The notes under the pieces are model-generated. The model was given only the letters and a program-made list of their open reading frames with translations. It had not been told where the DNA came from and did not search any database. Shown piece after piece: positions 6,181 to 16,800 of a stretch of DNA of 52,162 nucleotides. Both the position numbers and the translations under genes were made by a program. Each line of letters begins with the position of its first letter. Positions within the stretch are counted from its first letter, which is position 1. The DNA comes from an uncultured Clostridia bacterium (lineage in GTDB: Bacteria; Bacillota; Clostridia; Christensenellales; Borkfalkiaceae), in contig CAKQSB010000016.1 of NCBI GenBank assembly GCA_934271735.1, positions 1 to 52,162 on the forward strand, read 5' to 3'.

Positions 6181-9087
6181 TTATCTCTCGATAAGAGACA
6201 TAGAGGTAAGCGTGCTTGTAAGACCCTTGAACGAGGTCGGATTCTGATAGAACGTTTTAGCGTCTATCTTATACCGATTGTAAGCAAACAAATCCTTTCT
6301 CTGGTAAGTGGGAAGCTCTACGGCGAGTTCCATTATTTTATCGAGCGCCGTTGCGTAAATTCCTTTACGAGCGTTCTGATTTTCGATTTCTCTGCCCTGA
6401 TCGATAAGCTTGGAAAGCTCTACAACAATATTCTTTTCGGTTGCGTATTTGTCGCTTGCGTCGTTAAGAATTTCACGGTAACCCCAGTTAAGGACGGAGG
6501 TCGCTTTGGAATCCTTATGATATACCTGATACATATCGGGGTCGATCGTGGAGCTCCACGCCGCCGCCCATACGGTTAAGCCGCCGCTCGCGAGAAGAAG
6601 GAGCGCGTCCTTATCGTTTTTAACGGTTATCGAGAAACCAACTTCGTCGAGAAGAGATTTCGAGTTGGACATCGCGCTGAATGCGGGGTGGTCGTTGGAG
6701 TCGCCCGCAACGGTGAACGTGTATTTGAGTTCGTCGCTCTTACCGCCGGAATCTCTGGAATAAATTCCGCTTCCGCCAATCTTGTAGCCGTCTTCTTCGA
6801 CAAGTCTCTGGAGATACTCGATCTGATTTGCCTTGGGCAAAGTAGCAGTGCCCGCTTTAACGTCGCTTTCCTTTAAAACTCCTTTAGCAATAAGCTCGAG
6901 AATATAATCTCTGTACTCGCCGTAAACCGCGTAAGTATAGTTTTTACCCGTTTTTTCGAGAAGCGTCTTAGGAATAGTTCCGCCTACGTACGGATAATAA
7001 GGAATGGTTTCGTCAGGGTATGCCCAGTTTGTTGTGGACATAGGACGATCGATGGATTTTGCCATCGACTTGTAGTACTTAACGCATTCGTTGGTATCGA
7101 GCGAGTGCATTATCGCTCTTCTTACGTGGATACCGGGAACTTTACCTGCGTTGATACCGATATAACCGTAACCGCTCGTTTCTACGGCGTTGTACTTGAT
7201 ACCTTTGCTGTCGAGCGTTTTCATAACGTCTACGTTGGCGTTGGGTTCTACGAAATCGGCATGACCGGTTTCGAGGTTGTCTATCATATTGTTTGCGGAA
7301 AGAACGCTGTATCTTATTCTGTTGATTTTCGCAACGTGATAATTTTTTCCGTCGGGAGCCGTTTTAGTCCAGTCCGAACCGTCTTCGTTCTTGTTCTTCG
7401 CAAGATCGTAATAGGGGTTACGTTCGTAGCAGATAAGTCCAATACCGCCGTTAAACGTACCCTTGTCTTTGGAAACCTGGTTAAGATCTACGTTTTCGTC
7501 GGTTGCGGTTTTCAGAAGTCCGCCGCCGGAAGATGCCGCCGCGTAAGCACCCGCGCCTACGGGAACGCCGTTCTTGTCGGAATTTTTCAGAACGTTTTCG
7601 AAAAATTCCGCGCTCGCGTATTCTACGCCGAAGTTTTCTTCGTAGTCGAACTTAGCGATGTGTTCTGCGTCCGAATAATAATACATCGGAGCAACGCCGA
7701 TACCGAAGTTCCATATCGCCTTCGGGTCTACTTTGTTGATGGTTATCGAAAGAACTTCGTTACCGCTTGTTACGTAGTCTCTCGTAGTTTCGTCGTTATA
7801 AGTGGGTTTTTCGTAAGTGTACGTCTTTCCGTTGTCGTCCGTGAACGTGAACGCCTCGTCCTTATTTACGAATTTGATACCCGAGATATTCTTGAACTGT
7901 CTCTTCGAGCTGTCGTTGTAGTATTTTGCAAGTTCGTCGCTCGTTATGTAAGTGAGAAGGTTGGAAGAAGTCGCGCTCCAGTATTTGACTACCTGATCGG
8001 CTTTGTTGGGAAGCCAGCTCTTTCTTACCGCGTCGACAGCTCCGCTCTGAGTAAGTTTCTGAGTGGTTTCTTTGCCGAGGTGATATTTAAGCTCGCCTTC
8101 CGGATTTGCCGTGGTGGCTTTTTCCACCCATTCGATAAGTCCTTCGTTGTAAAGGAACATTTCGATATCGCTCGTAAGCTTAAGACTGCTCTTCTGTTTT
8201 TTGTTATTGCTGTCTTTATAATAGAATTCGAGATCGCTCCAACCGCCCTTAGCCGCGTTGAAATCGGACTGAAGTTCCGCTTCGAAGTACTGAACGGCTT
8301 TGTCGTAATCGGCAACGATGTTCGCGTAAGCTTCCGCGGTGTGGTTCTTGGAATAATTCTCGAGTTCGGTTCTGAGCTGTTTTTCGCTTGAGAAACTTCC
8401 GCCGAGATTATCCTTGATTTCTTCGAACGCTTCGACCAAAGCGTCTATTCTCGAGCTTGCGGATTCCTGGAATCTCGTCATAAAGTTATCCTGCTCGTTT
8501 TCGTCCGTGGTCTGCGTTCTGTACTCTTTAAGACCGACTATATCGGTAGAATACATAGTGCTTGAACCCGAATAAACGGGATCGAGGTATACGTAATAGT
8601 TAAACAATACGTCTTTCATCGTAAGGGGCGAACCGTTCGAGAACTTGATGTTGTTTTTCAGAACGAAATAATAAGTCGTCGTGTCCCCCGAAGCCGAGCT
8701 GTTATGTACGATTTTAACGTCTTTGGCGATAACTTCCTCGTCGTCTCCGTAAGCAAGATTACCCTTTTCGTCGTTGGTTAAAATGCTGAGCTGAGTCATT
8801 CCGAGAATCGTTCCGTCCGTACCCGAAGTGTAGAAGAACGGGTTGAAAACGCCGTCTACTTCGAGCGTGGAGAAAATAAGCGGATCGTTCTCGTTATCGT
8901 AAGTATCGTGAGGTCCGGTGCTGTCTCCCGTACTGTCTCCGCCCGCGCTGCTGCCGTTGCAGGACGATACGCCGAGAATAATTCCCGTAGTCGCGCCGCC
9001 TACTATAACTACGCACAAGACGATGGCGATTACTTTTCTCGCGACGCTGACCGCAAGAAAGTTTTTAATCTTTTCGAAAAATTTCAT
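6181..9087 (-). CDS. oppA: Peptide-binding protein OppA-like (SBP family 5), enlarged
   Basis: 968 residues; family-5 binding proteins are usually about 530-600. N-terminus: a basic start, a hydrophobic helix and a lipobox-like VSSC at Cys43, so probably lipid-anchored on the outer face, then a Gly/Ser/Thr/Asp linker. Family-5 signature near residues 145-170 (IKFSNGSPLTMKDVLFNYY). Residues about 185-410 are a mostly helical, charged insert; core features resume with the segment containing NKVDPKAIWNF. The conserved VRRAIMHSLD lies in the C-terminal half. It captures peptides (by family) and delivers them to OppBC. AGGAG precedes the ATG. The insert is the main oddity and parallels those in OppB and OppC. 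Confidence 0.9.
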   Translation of the reverse strand: MKFFEKIKNFLAVSVARKVIAIVLCVVIVGGATTGIILGVSSCNGSSAGGDSTGDSTGPHDTYDNENDPLIFSTLEVDGVFNPFFYTSGTDGTILGMTQLSILTNDEKGNLAYGDDEEVIAKDVKIVHNSSASGDTTTYYFVLKNNIKFSNGSPLTMKDVLFNYYVYLDPVYSGSSTMYSTDIVGLKEYRTQTTDENEQDNFMTRFQESASSRIDALVEAFEEIKDNLGGSFSSEKQLRTELENYSKNHTAEAYANIVADYDKAVQYFEAELQSDFNAAKGGWSDLEFYYKDSNNKKQKSSLKLTSDIEMFLYNEGLIEWVEKATTANPEGELKYHLGKETTQKLTQSGAVDAVRKSWLPNKADQVVKYWSATSSNLLTYITSDELAKYYNDSSKRQFKNISGIKFVNKDEAFTFTDDNGKTYTYEKPTYNDETTRDYVTSGNEVLSITINKVDPKAIWNFGIGVAPMYYYSDAEHIAKFDYEENFGVEYASAEFFENVLKNSDKNGVPVGAGAYAAASSGGGLLKTATDENVDLNQVSKDKGTFNGGIGLICYERNPYYDLAKNKNEDGSDWTKTAPDGKNYHVAKINRIRYSVLSANNMIDNLETGHADFVEPNANVDVMKTLDSKGIKYNAVETSGYGYIGINAGKVPGIHVRRAIMHSLDTNECVKYYKSMAKSIDRPMSTTNWAYPDETIPYYPYVGGTIPKTLLEKTGKNYTYAVYGEYRDYILELIAKGVLKESDVKAGTATLPKANQIEYLQRLVEEDGYKIGGSGIYSRDSGGKSDELKYTFTVAGDSNDHPAFSAMSNSKSLLDEVGFSITVKNDKDALLLLASGGLTVWAAAWSSTIDPDMYQVYHKDSKATSVLNWGYREILNDASDKYATEKNIVVELSKLIDQGREIENQNARKGIYATALDKIMELAVELPTYQRKDLFAYNRYKIDAKTFYQNPTSFKGLTSTLTSMSLIER

Positions 9088-9145
9088 TGTCTTTTTGCTC
9101 CTTTATATTTTACGTGTGTTTTTATCGTGATTTATCTTTTTATGT

Positions 9146-10414
9146 TCAGGCGTTTTCTTTCGTCAATTCGATTTTTTCGCCTTTTTTGCTTACCGTTTCG
9201 GTGATTACGAAATCGCAGTTTTCTATTTTAACGTTTTCGGTTTCTCTCGCGTAAACATGCTCGGCTTCGTAGAAGAAGTGTTCATCTTCGCTTCCTCTTA
9301 ACTTGCTCGCGATAACTTTAACGGATACGTTCACGTTCGTTATTTCCGCGTTGTAAACGTTGTCCGCGAAAGACGAAACGTAAAGTCTCGAAATCGAATC
9401 GTTGCCGACGTCCGCATTCACCGTAACGCCCGTAAAGTTCACGCCCGTGATTTTAACGATCGTTTCCGCGTTCGCTTCGCCCGAAGCTCCGATATCGGCG
9501 AAAATACTTGCAGTCAAAGGCGTCTGAACCTTACCGATATACGAACAATCGACGGCGAAATTGCTTATCGCGTACTTAACGCCTTTCCCCTCCGGGTCGT
9601 AAGAATGAATTCCGAGATAATTCGGCATTCCTTTATCGTCCGCCGCGAAAGCGTTTTTAAAGCCGTCGCCGAGCTTTTGTCCGCCGCAATCGATATCGTT
9701 CATCAGAAGAAGAGTTTTGCCTTTGAGCTTATTATCGCTGTTTCCGAGCGTTCCCAGATCGTCGCGCGAATACAAAAGAAGGTAATTACCCTCGATATAT
9801 TCCGCGTAAACCTTTATCGTTACGTCTTCGTCCGCTTCTTTAAGAATACCGTCCTTATCGAAATATTTCGCGTAATCGCTTTCGTCGGGCTTGACGCTAT
9901 TATACAAAAGCGTATAACCTTCTCTCGTGTCCGCGGCGTCGATAATCATATCGAGGCTGAAATCGAAAGTAAGAAGAGGTTTCGCGATAGCCGTGTTCAC
10001 TTCTTCGAACTCCCCGTCTTTCATATAGCCGATACTGTAAATATACTGCGTTTTCTTCGACCAATCCGCATAAAGAGTTACGCCCTCGTCTCCGACGACG
10101 TCGGTCGCGAAATTCCACGGAACAGTACATTCTTCGTCTTTATACCAGCCCGCAAAATTGTATCCGAGCTGTTCGACTTTCGCAGATCCGTCTCCGCCGA
10201 TCGGAATGGCTTTGATAAGCTTTTTTGCTCCGTCGGGATATTTATAGTATATCACGACGTCTTCCTCGCTGTTTTTGTACGTACCGCCGTTAAGCTTGTA
10301 AATAACCTTTATCCCTTTGTCCGCTTCCGAACCCGAACAGGACGCAAACGCGAACAGAGACAAGGCGCACAATGCAGCCAGAAATAAAATAGTAAGTAAT
10401 CTGAATTTTTTCAT
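9146..10414 (-). CDS. Surface lipoprotein with one InlB-like (Listeria-Bacteroides) repeat
   Basis: 422 residues. Signal peptide with lipobox FASC at Cys26. Residues about 34-120 form one Listeria-Bacteroides (Flg_new/InlB B) repeat: YKLNGG, then GYNFAGWYKDEECTVPW and LYADW. The remainder is beta-rich with repeated Asn/Val/Thr strands (VNFTGVTVN, ITNVNVSVKV), resembling a GLUG-like or parallel beta architecture, not identified. First gene of the opp operon: the promoter lies about 145 bases upstream and oppA begins 58 bases downstream, so it is co-expressed with the importer. Possibly a binding or docking partner (inference). Confidence 0.82.
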   Translation of the reverse strand: MKKFRLLTILFLAALCALSLFAFASCSGSEADKGIKVIYKLNGGTYKNSEEDVVIYYKYPDGAKKLIKAIPIGGDGSAKVEQLGYNFAGWYKDEECTVPWNFATDVVGDEGVTLYADWSKKTQYIYSIGYMKDGEFEEVNTAIAKPLLTFDFSLDMIIDAADTREGYTLLYNSVKPDESDYAKYFDKDGILKEADEDVTIKVYAEYIEGNYLLLYSRDDLGTLGNSDNKLKGKTLLLMNDIDCGGQKLGDGFKNAFAADDKGMPNYLGIHSYDPEGKGVKYAISNFAVDCSYIGKVQTPLTASIFADIGASGEANAETIVKITGVNFTGVTVNADVGNDSISRLYVSSFADNVYNAEITNVNVSVKVIASKLRGSEDEHFFYEAEHVYARETENVKIENCDFVITETVSKKGEKIELTKENA

Positions 10415-10498
10415 AATTCTTCCCGAAATTAAATGTTTTTGCGTTTTTTAAGGATTAAATAAAAGCTTTATACCTTGCCGTTTCCTGCAATATTCTGT

Positions 10499-10523
10499 AC
10501 CGGACAAGAATAATCAGACCGGT
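10499..10523 (-). promoter_or_regulatory. Hairpin in the 5' leader of the opp operon, shared 13-mer
   Basis: ACCGG (10499-10503) pairs with CCGGT (10519-10523). Between them the plus strand carries GACAAGAATAATC, identical over 13 bases to a hairpin segment in the leader at 36977-37013. It lies in the transcribed leader (start near 10552) of the opp operon. Apart from this, the gene-free stretch 10415-10883 holds the promoter and terminator listed here and AT-rich sequence. Confidence 0.5.
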
Positions 10524-10558
10524 CGCGTCGCACAAAAACCCATTTTAGTACATTCTCA

Positions 10559-10587
10559 ATTGTACCATTTTTCGTATTTTTAGTCAA
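10559..10587 (-). promoter_or_regulatory. Promoter of the opp operon
   Basis: Minus strand: -35 TTGACT (10582-10587), 17-base spacer, -10 TACAAT (10559-10564). It gives a leader of about 138 bases before the lipoprotein gene. Just downstream the transcript reads TACTAAAATGGG then a T-run, similar to the start of the transcript from 17386-17414. Confidence 0.82.
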
Positions 10588-10780
10588 ACGATTTCCCCCG
10601 CAATGCCGGTTAAGCGAATAATTACATACATTTATTTGCTTATATTTAATATAAATTATTCTTATATTACCCTGTTTTATACAATTATGCGTTCATACTA
10701 TGCAATATATAAATTTAGACACATTGATCGAAACAACGTGTTCCGACTCTCATCAACCGAAATGCAAATTATTACACACA

Positions 10781-10812
10781 AAAAAAGCCCTCCCGAAAAG
10801 GGAGAGCTTTCG
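10781..10812 (-). terminator. Terminator of the 2094-residue lipoprotein gene
   Basis: Minus strand: stem AAAGCTCTCCC paired with GGGAGGGCTTT, small loop, then a run of T. It lies about 75 bases past the stop codon. The 10588-10780 stretch between it and the opp promoter is AT-rich and shows nothing else. Confidence 0.85.
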
Positions 10813-10883
10813 TTGTTTTATTTAAGTTAAAACCGTTTGAGTTTTTAACTTGTTTTGTCGGATTTCAGCCTTCAAGCCGTGCT

Positions 10884-13800
10884 TTACAGCGAGAACCCTT
10901 CGCATTTCGCGGTACCTTCTCTGAATGAATAATTGTTAGTGGCAATTTCGGTAGAAACAACCTTCAGCGTATCGCCCGTGAGAGTCATTACAATTACTTT
11001 TCCCGAGTATCCGCTATCGGTCTTGTACGTTTTTCCGCTATCATAACTCAAGCAGTTTTCCGCGTCAACAGTTATCGTAAGCGTGTTACCGTTTAAAACG
11101 GCGGTAAACTTAACAAATACGGAAGTGTTCGTAACGAAATGACCTTTTATTTCGGGCGAATCATCGAACACGATGCTGAACCCTGCAGGATCACCCCAAA
11201 CGTCTTTGTAGGAACCCGTAAAGGTGTAACCCGCAAACACGCTCTTACCAAGGAGTTTCTTATTCGCAACGTCCAAACCGTAGGTCGCGGAAGTTTCTCC
11301 TTCGTAAATCGTGATATTCGTTCCGCTTACTACGTAAGTCTTTCCTTCGCCCGCGCCGCCGTAACCGTCAAGCGTTAACGTGCTGTTATCGGGTAAAGTG
11401 TAAGTTCCTTCATAACCGTCGAGAACCTTAGCGTAAGTTCCGTTTCCGAGGTCTACGACAACTTCTCTCATTGCGTTTGCGGAAACAAACTTAATCGTTC
11501 TTTCGGCAATTACCGTGTAATCCACGGTTGCGCCGCCTACCGTTACGCTACCGTATCCGTCGACAACGATTTCGCCATAATCACCCGTATAAGTACCGGC
11601 TAATCCGTCATTTTCAAGAACGACTTTTCCTGCAACCTTGGCAACAATTTCATCGTTTACCTTAACGGTAAAGTCTTTGCCTGTGATATTTGTTGCTTCC
11701 GCGCCTTCCAAAGTTGCGTTAGCAATCATTTTACTATTATAAAGGAATGCCGTTTTTGTCGTTTCATCCTTATATGTAATTACAAGGTATGCAACGTAGG
11801 AGTTTCCCACATCGTTACGTCCGGTATACGCTATCGATTTAACTTTGGAAACGTCAACGCCGAGATCGGTATCGGTTCCGACACCATCGTCCTTTCCGCC
11901 GCCGAATTTTCTCCACATCAAACCGAGTTCTTTGTTGAAGTAGTAATATGTTCCGCTAAGAACCATAGAGCCGTCGGTTATAGCCGCCTGCGCGTCTGTA
12001 AGGGTTCCGGAAGCAGAACCATATTTATACGTTCCGTCTACATTTACAACTAATACATCTTTCGTGAAAGAAGTTTGCTCTGCAGACGATTTGGTACCGT
12101 AAAGGTTCCAGCCTTTATAAGTACCGTAGGACTGAGGAGCTTCGACCCACTTAGCGTAAAGGATAACCGTTGCGGTTATTTCGTCGCCTTCGGAAATCTT
12201 CTGATCGAGATCGCCCGCATCGCTCATCGTGTACCAGCCGACAAACGTCATACCGTTATACGAGAAGTCTACTTTCTGAAGCGTTATCTTGTCGTTAGCG
12301 TACATATTGACGACTACGTCTTCGTGTACATTCTCGTCCTCGAACTTGAAGGTTACGGTTATGGCTTCATCCCACTTAGCATGGAACGTTATATCCTCGC
12401 TTGCGGTGAATTTAGATCCGGCAGTAACTTTGTTCTTGAATTCTTCGTCCCTATACCAGCCGCGGAATTTAAATCCTTCTGCCAAAGGCTCGTCTTCAAG
12501 AACGGTCTGCTGACTGTTTTTATCTACCTGAACGGAAGTGTTTTCTCCGTGTCCGTTATAATTATAAGTGACAGTTACCTGAGGAACGACGACAACGCAC
12601 GTTCCGTCTGCTCTGTTTACGGTGATTTCTTTGTATCCGTCAGCTAACGTTATGCCGAACACGTCGTTTCCGAGAGACTTGTAAGTTCCCGTAACGGCTT
12701 CCGCACCGGTCGCCGTAAACGTTACGTCGCCGAATCCGTTAAGTACATAAACGCCCGCGTCGCAAGTAAACGTGCCGCCGAGTCCGTCGTTTCCGATAAT
12801 AGATTTACCGACAACTTTCGCTATAGGCGCGCCGTTAAGACTTACGAGACGATCTGCATTATAAGCGTCTTTTGCGGAAACTCCGTCGCCCCACGTTGCG
12901 TTCGCAACGATTTTGCTGTCGTAGAAGAACGCATTCTTTACGGTGTTATCCTTATAAGTTATCGTCATATACGCAACATAGCTCGTGCCGTTGCCTTTGA
13001 ATCCGGAGAAGTCGATAGAAGCGACTCTGTCCGCATCGACGGCTACATAAGTATCGTCGCCGACGCCTGTCGCGTTGGCGTGATATCCTCTCCAGGCGAT
13101 ACCAAGTTCTTTGTTGAAATATACATAATATCCGCTAAGTACCATAGAACCGTCGGTTATAGCCGCCTGTTCTGCCGTAAGCGTACCCGTCGCAGACGAA
13201 CCCAGCTTATATGTGCCGTCTGCCGCAACGGAGAAATATTCGGTCGTGAACGAATTCTTCGTGCCGCTCGTTCCGTCGGTGTACAGATTCCAACCCTTGT
13301 AAGAGCCGTAAGACTTAGGAGCCTCGACCCACTTAGCATAAAGAACCGCATCTTCGGTCATAACGGTGTTGTCTGCCATCTTGGCGTCGTATTCGCCCGC
13401 TTCGGTTTTTGTAAACCAACCCACGAATACCTTTCCGTCGAAATCGAAGTCAACGACTTTAAGCGTGAGCTTATCGTTTGCGAACATGTTGACAACTTCG
13501 TCCGCGTGAGCGCCGCCGTCTTCATACTTGAAGGTTACGGTTATCGCTTTGTCCCACTTAGCGTAGAACGTTATGTCGCTGTCGGCTGTGAAAGTCGAAC
13601 CGCCGTTAGCTTTGGTTACAAACGTCGCTTCTTTGTACCAACCGCGGAAAATAAATCCTTCTGCGGCGGGAACGTCCGAAGTAACGGTCTGCGTACTGTA
13701 TTTATCTACGTTGACAGTAGTATTGTCGCCGTGTCCATTGTAGTTATATGTTACGGAAACCTGAGGAACGGCTATAACGCAGGTGTTATCTGCTTTGTTT

Positions 13801-16800
13801 AAAGTTATTTCTCTGTAACCGGCAGCAAGCGTTACACCGATAACGTTTTCGCTTATCGTAGTGTAAGCAACGGTTTCTTCGCCTACGGTTGCGCCGCCGC
13901 CTGCTGTAAGCGTAACAACGGTTCCGTCTGCCGTAGTATAGGTACCTACAGCATCAGGATTAAGCGGTGCCTGAGCAAAAATTGCAATTCCGTTAATTTT
14001 GAGGTTTGCAATATAAATTGCATCGAGACCTTTGTTTCCGCTGCCGTCTTTCGAATAACTGATTCTTAAAGCTATTTCGGTGTCTCCGGTGTAGGTCAAC
14101 GTCGTGGACAAATGCTGAGCGTTTGCTTCCGCAATATCAGAACCTTTGGTCTTCAATTCTTTTCTTACGCCGTCTTCATAATAATAGATGGTTGCGTAGT
14201 CATATCCGTTTTCACTGGTTATCCAGTAGTCGAACTCTATGTTCGCAACGCCGGACGTAACCACAATTTCGAGAACGGAAGAAGTATTACCCTGATTTTC
14301 ATTTGTACTCTTCCAAGCGTTTTTCTCTGCAACATAAACAAACGGGTACTTCTTCTGTTCGGTATATTTAACGTTACCTGCCCACGACCATTTGCCGTAA
14401 ACTTCCATTTCGCCGTCCGCAAGCTTATCTGCGGCAAGCTCGACCGTGAGTTCGCTGTTTAAGAACCATCCGTCGAACTTATAACCGTCCACACAGGAAG
14501 TGTAAGCGAAATTTTCGTCGAGATAATCTTTAATATTAGCGTTGTAGGTTATCGTTGCAACGGTGTCGGCTATATTCATACCGGGATGAACGTTAACCGC
14601 TACATTCTCGAAGTATACTGCAACAACTTCGACTACGGTGACGCCTTCGGGAATTACGTCGCTTCCTTCTTCAAGGAGTGCGCCTTCCATTTCGTAATGA
14701 CTGAACACCTTGGTTTCGTGCGAAACATCGTGAGCCTTCAGGACTTCGAGAAGGCTGTCGCCTGCGCCCGCATAAAGAGTTTCGTTTCCTTTTACGGAAT
14801 CGGTAACGGTGATCGTAACCTTGGCAGCCCATTCGGCAGTAAGAACAACGTCACTCGTAAATACGTGCGTTGCGCCCGTGAGAGGCTCGCCGTTAAGCGC
14901 CCAGCCCTTGAACATTTCGGTTTCGGTGTTGGCAAGCTTGATGGTTGCAAGATCGAAAGCGGTGTTCTTGTTTACAGTTATCGCATCCTTGGTTCCGTGA
15001 TCGGCTCCGAGGTCGAACGAAACGGTAACCATAGGCTTATCGATCGTGTAAGACGAGCCGTCAAGAGTAGCTTCGTAATATTCGGTAACCTTGCCGTCGG
15101 CGGCAATCTTGATTTCTACAACTGCGCCGTTTACGACGTAGGTTCCGACCTTATCGCCGAGCGTTGCTGTTCCGAGACCGTCGAGAACGAGAGTGTCTTC
15201 GCCGCTTGTATAGGAACCGAATACGCTGTCGAGAGCGTCCAACACCCCGTCTTTAACGCCGTAAGCCGCAACAACGTCATTGCCCTGCTTAACAACGAAA
15301 GTAAATCCGTCCGCATAAGTCTTCGGATTAAGAACGCCTGCTTCAACCGCTTCGCCGTTAACGTTCGTGAAGATTACGTCAAAGTATACCTTTCCGTTCA
15401 TTACGAATACGGAATAACTGCTACCGTCGCCAAGAACAACGGTTCCGGCTTTCATAGCGGACTGACCGCCGAGCTGACTCGAAGAAGCTGCGCTTTCGAT
15501 TACTGTTTCCGAAGGAAGGAATACGATAAAGCCGTTAGTTATCTCTTCTTTATTAGCCGCGCCGACAACTATCGCTCCGTTTGCTTTATCGAAGTATCCG
15601 TGAAATACTTCCGTCTTGGGAGTTTTCGTTTCTTCGGAGTCGCCCCAGCCGTAGTCGTCGCCGCCCCAACCGCCGGATGACGATATGTAATTATAGTTTA
15701 TAGTTAAAGTAAGTTTACCTGCCGCAAAGTCTACCCATTTGAAAGTAACCTTGGAATCGGCATAGCTCGAGCCTACGTAAATTCCGCCGTCGGCAGCAAC
15801 GCCTTTAGCATTGAACGTGAACAAACTCGAGCAATTATTGGTGTAATCGTTTCCCGAATAGAACCGAACGCCCGCATAATTAACCGCTAAACCGCACATA
15901 TCGCATTTTCCGTTTACGAAATTATGATCGACGATAGCGATGGTTTTACTTTCTTTGCTTATTTCTTCGTTGCAGACCGAACATTTAACTACTTCGTCAT
16001 AAGAACCTGCCGCGTAGCAAGTTGCCGCAACCACATTCACCTGAACAGCGGCAGCGGGAGTATGTCCGAGAGCATCGACAGTTTTCGTTTCTCTGCTTAT
16101 TTCTTCTCCGCAGACCGAACATTTAACTACTTCGTCGTAAGAACCCGCAGCCGTACAAGTTGCCGCAACCACATTCTCCCGAACGGGATCCGCAGGAGTA
16201 TGAGCGAGTTTGGCTATCGATTTCGTCGTTCTGCTCATTTCGGTTCCGCAGACCGAGCATTTAATAACCTCTTCGTAAGAGCCTTCCGCCTTACAAGTTG
16301 CAGGTTTCTCGTTTTCGCGGGTCGCCGCGCCTGCGGTGTGAGGAACGGTTTTGCCCGTAACGTGTTCTCTGCTGATTTCCGCGTTACATACCGAGCAGTA
16401 CACAACGCTGTCATAAGAACCGGGAACGGTACAGGTAGCGTTTACGACGTTTTCCTGAACGGCAGCCTTGGGGGTATGACCGAGAGCGTCTATCGTTTTC
16501 GTTTCTCTGCTTATTTCTTCTCCGCAGACCGAACATTTAACTACTTCGTCGTAAGAACCCGCAACCGTACAAGTCGCGGCTACTTCATTTTCGCGGATTG
16601 CGTCCGCGGGAGTGTGAGCGACTTTATTTACGACTATCGTCGTAAGCTCCTCTCCGTCTTCTCCGAAGTATTTTTTACATTTTGCGCACTGTCTGTAAGC
16701 GACGTTTCCGTCTTCCTTACAAGTAGCCGCCTTTGCGGGAACAAGTTCGCCGAGTTCGTGCTTAGCAGCGACTTCGACTTTTACTTTTCCGTATTTATCG

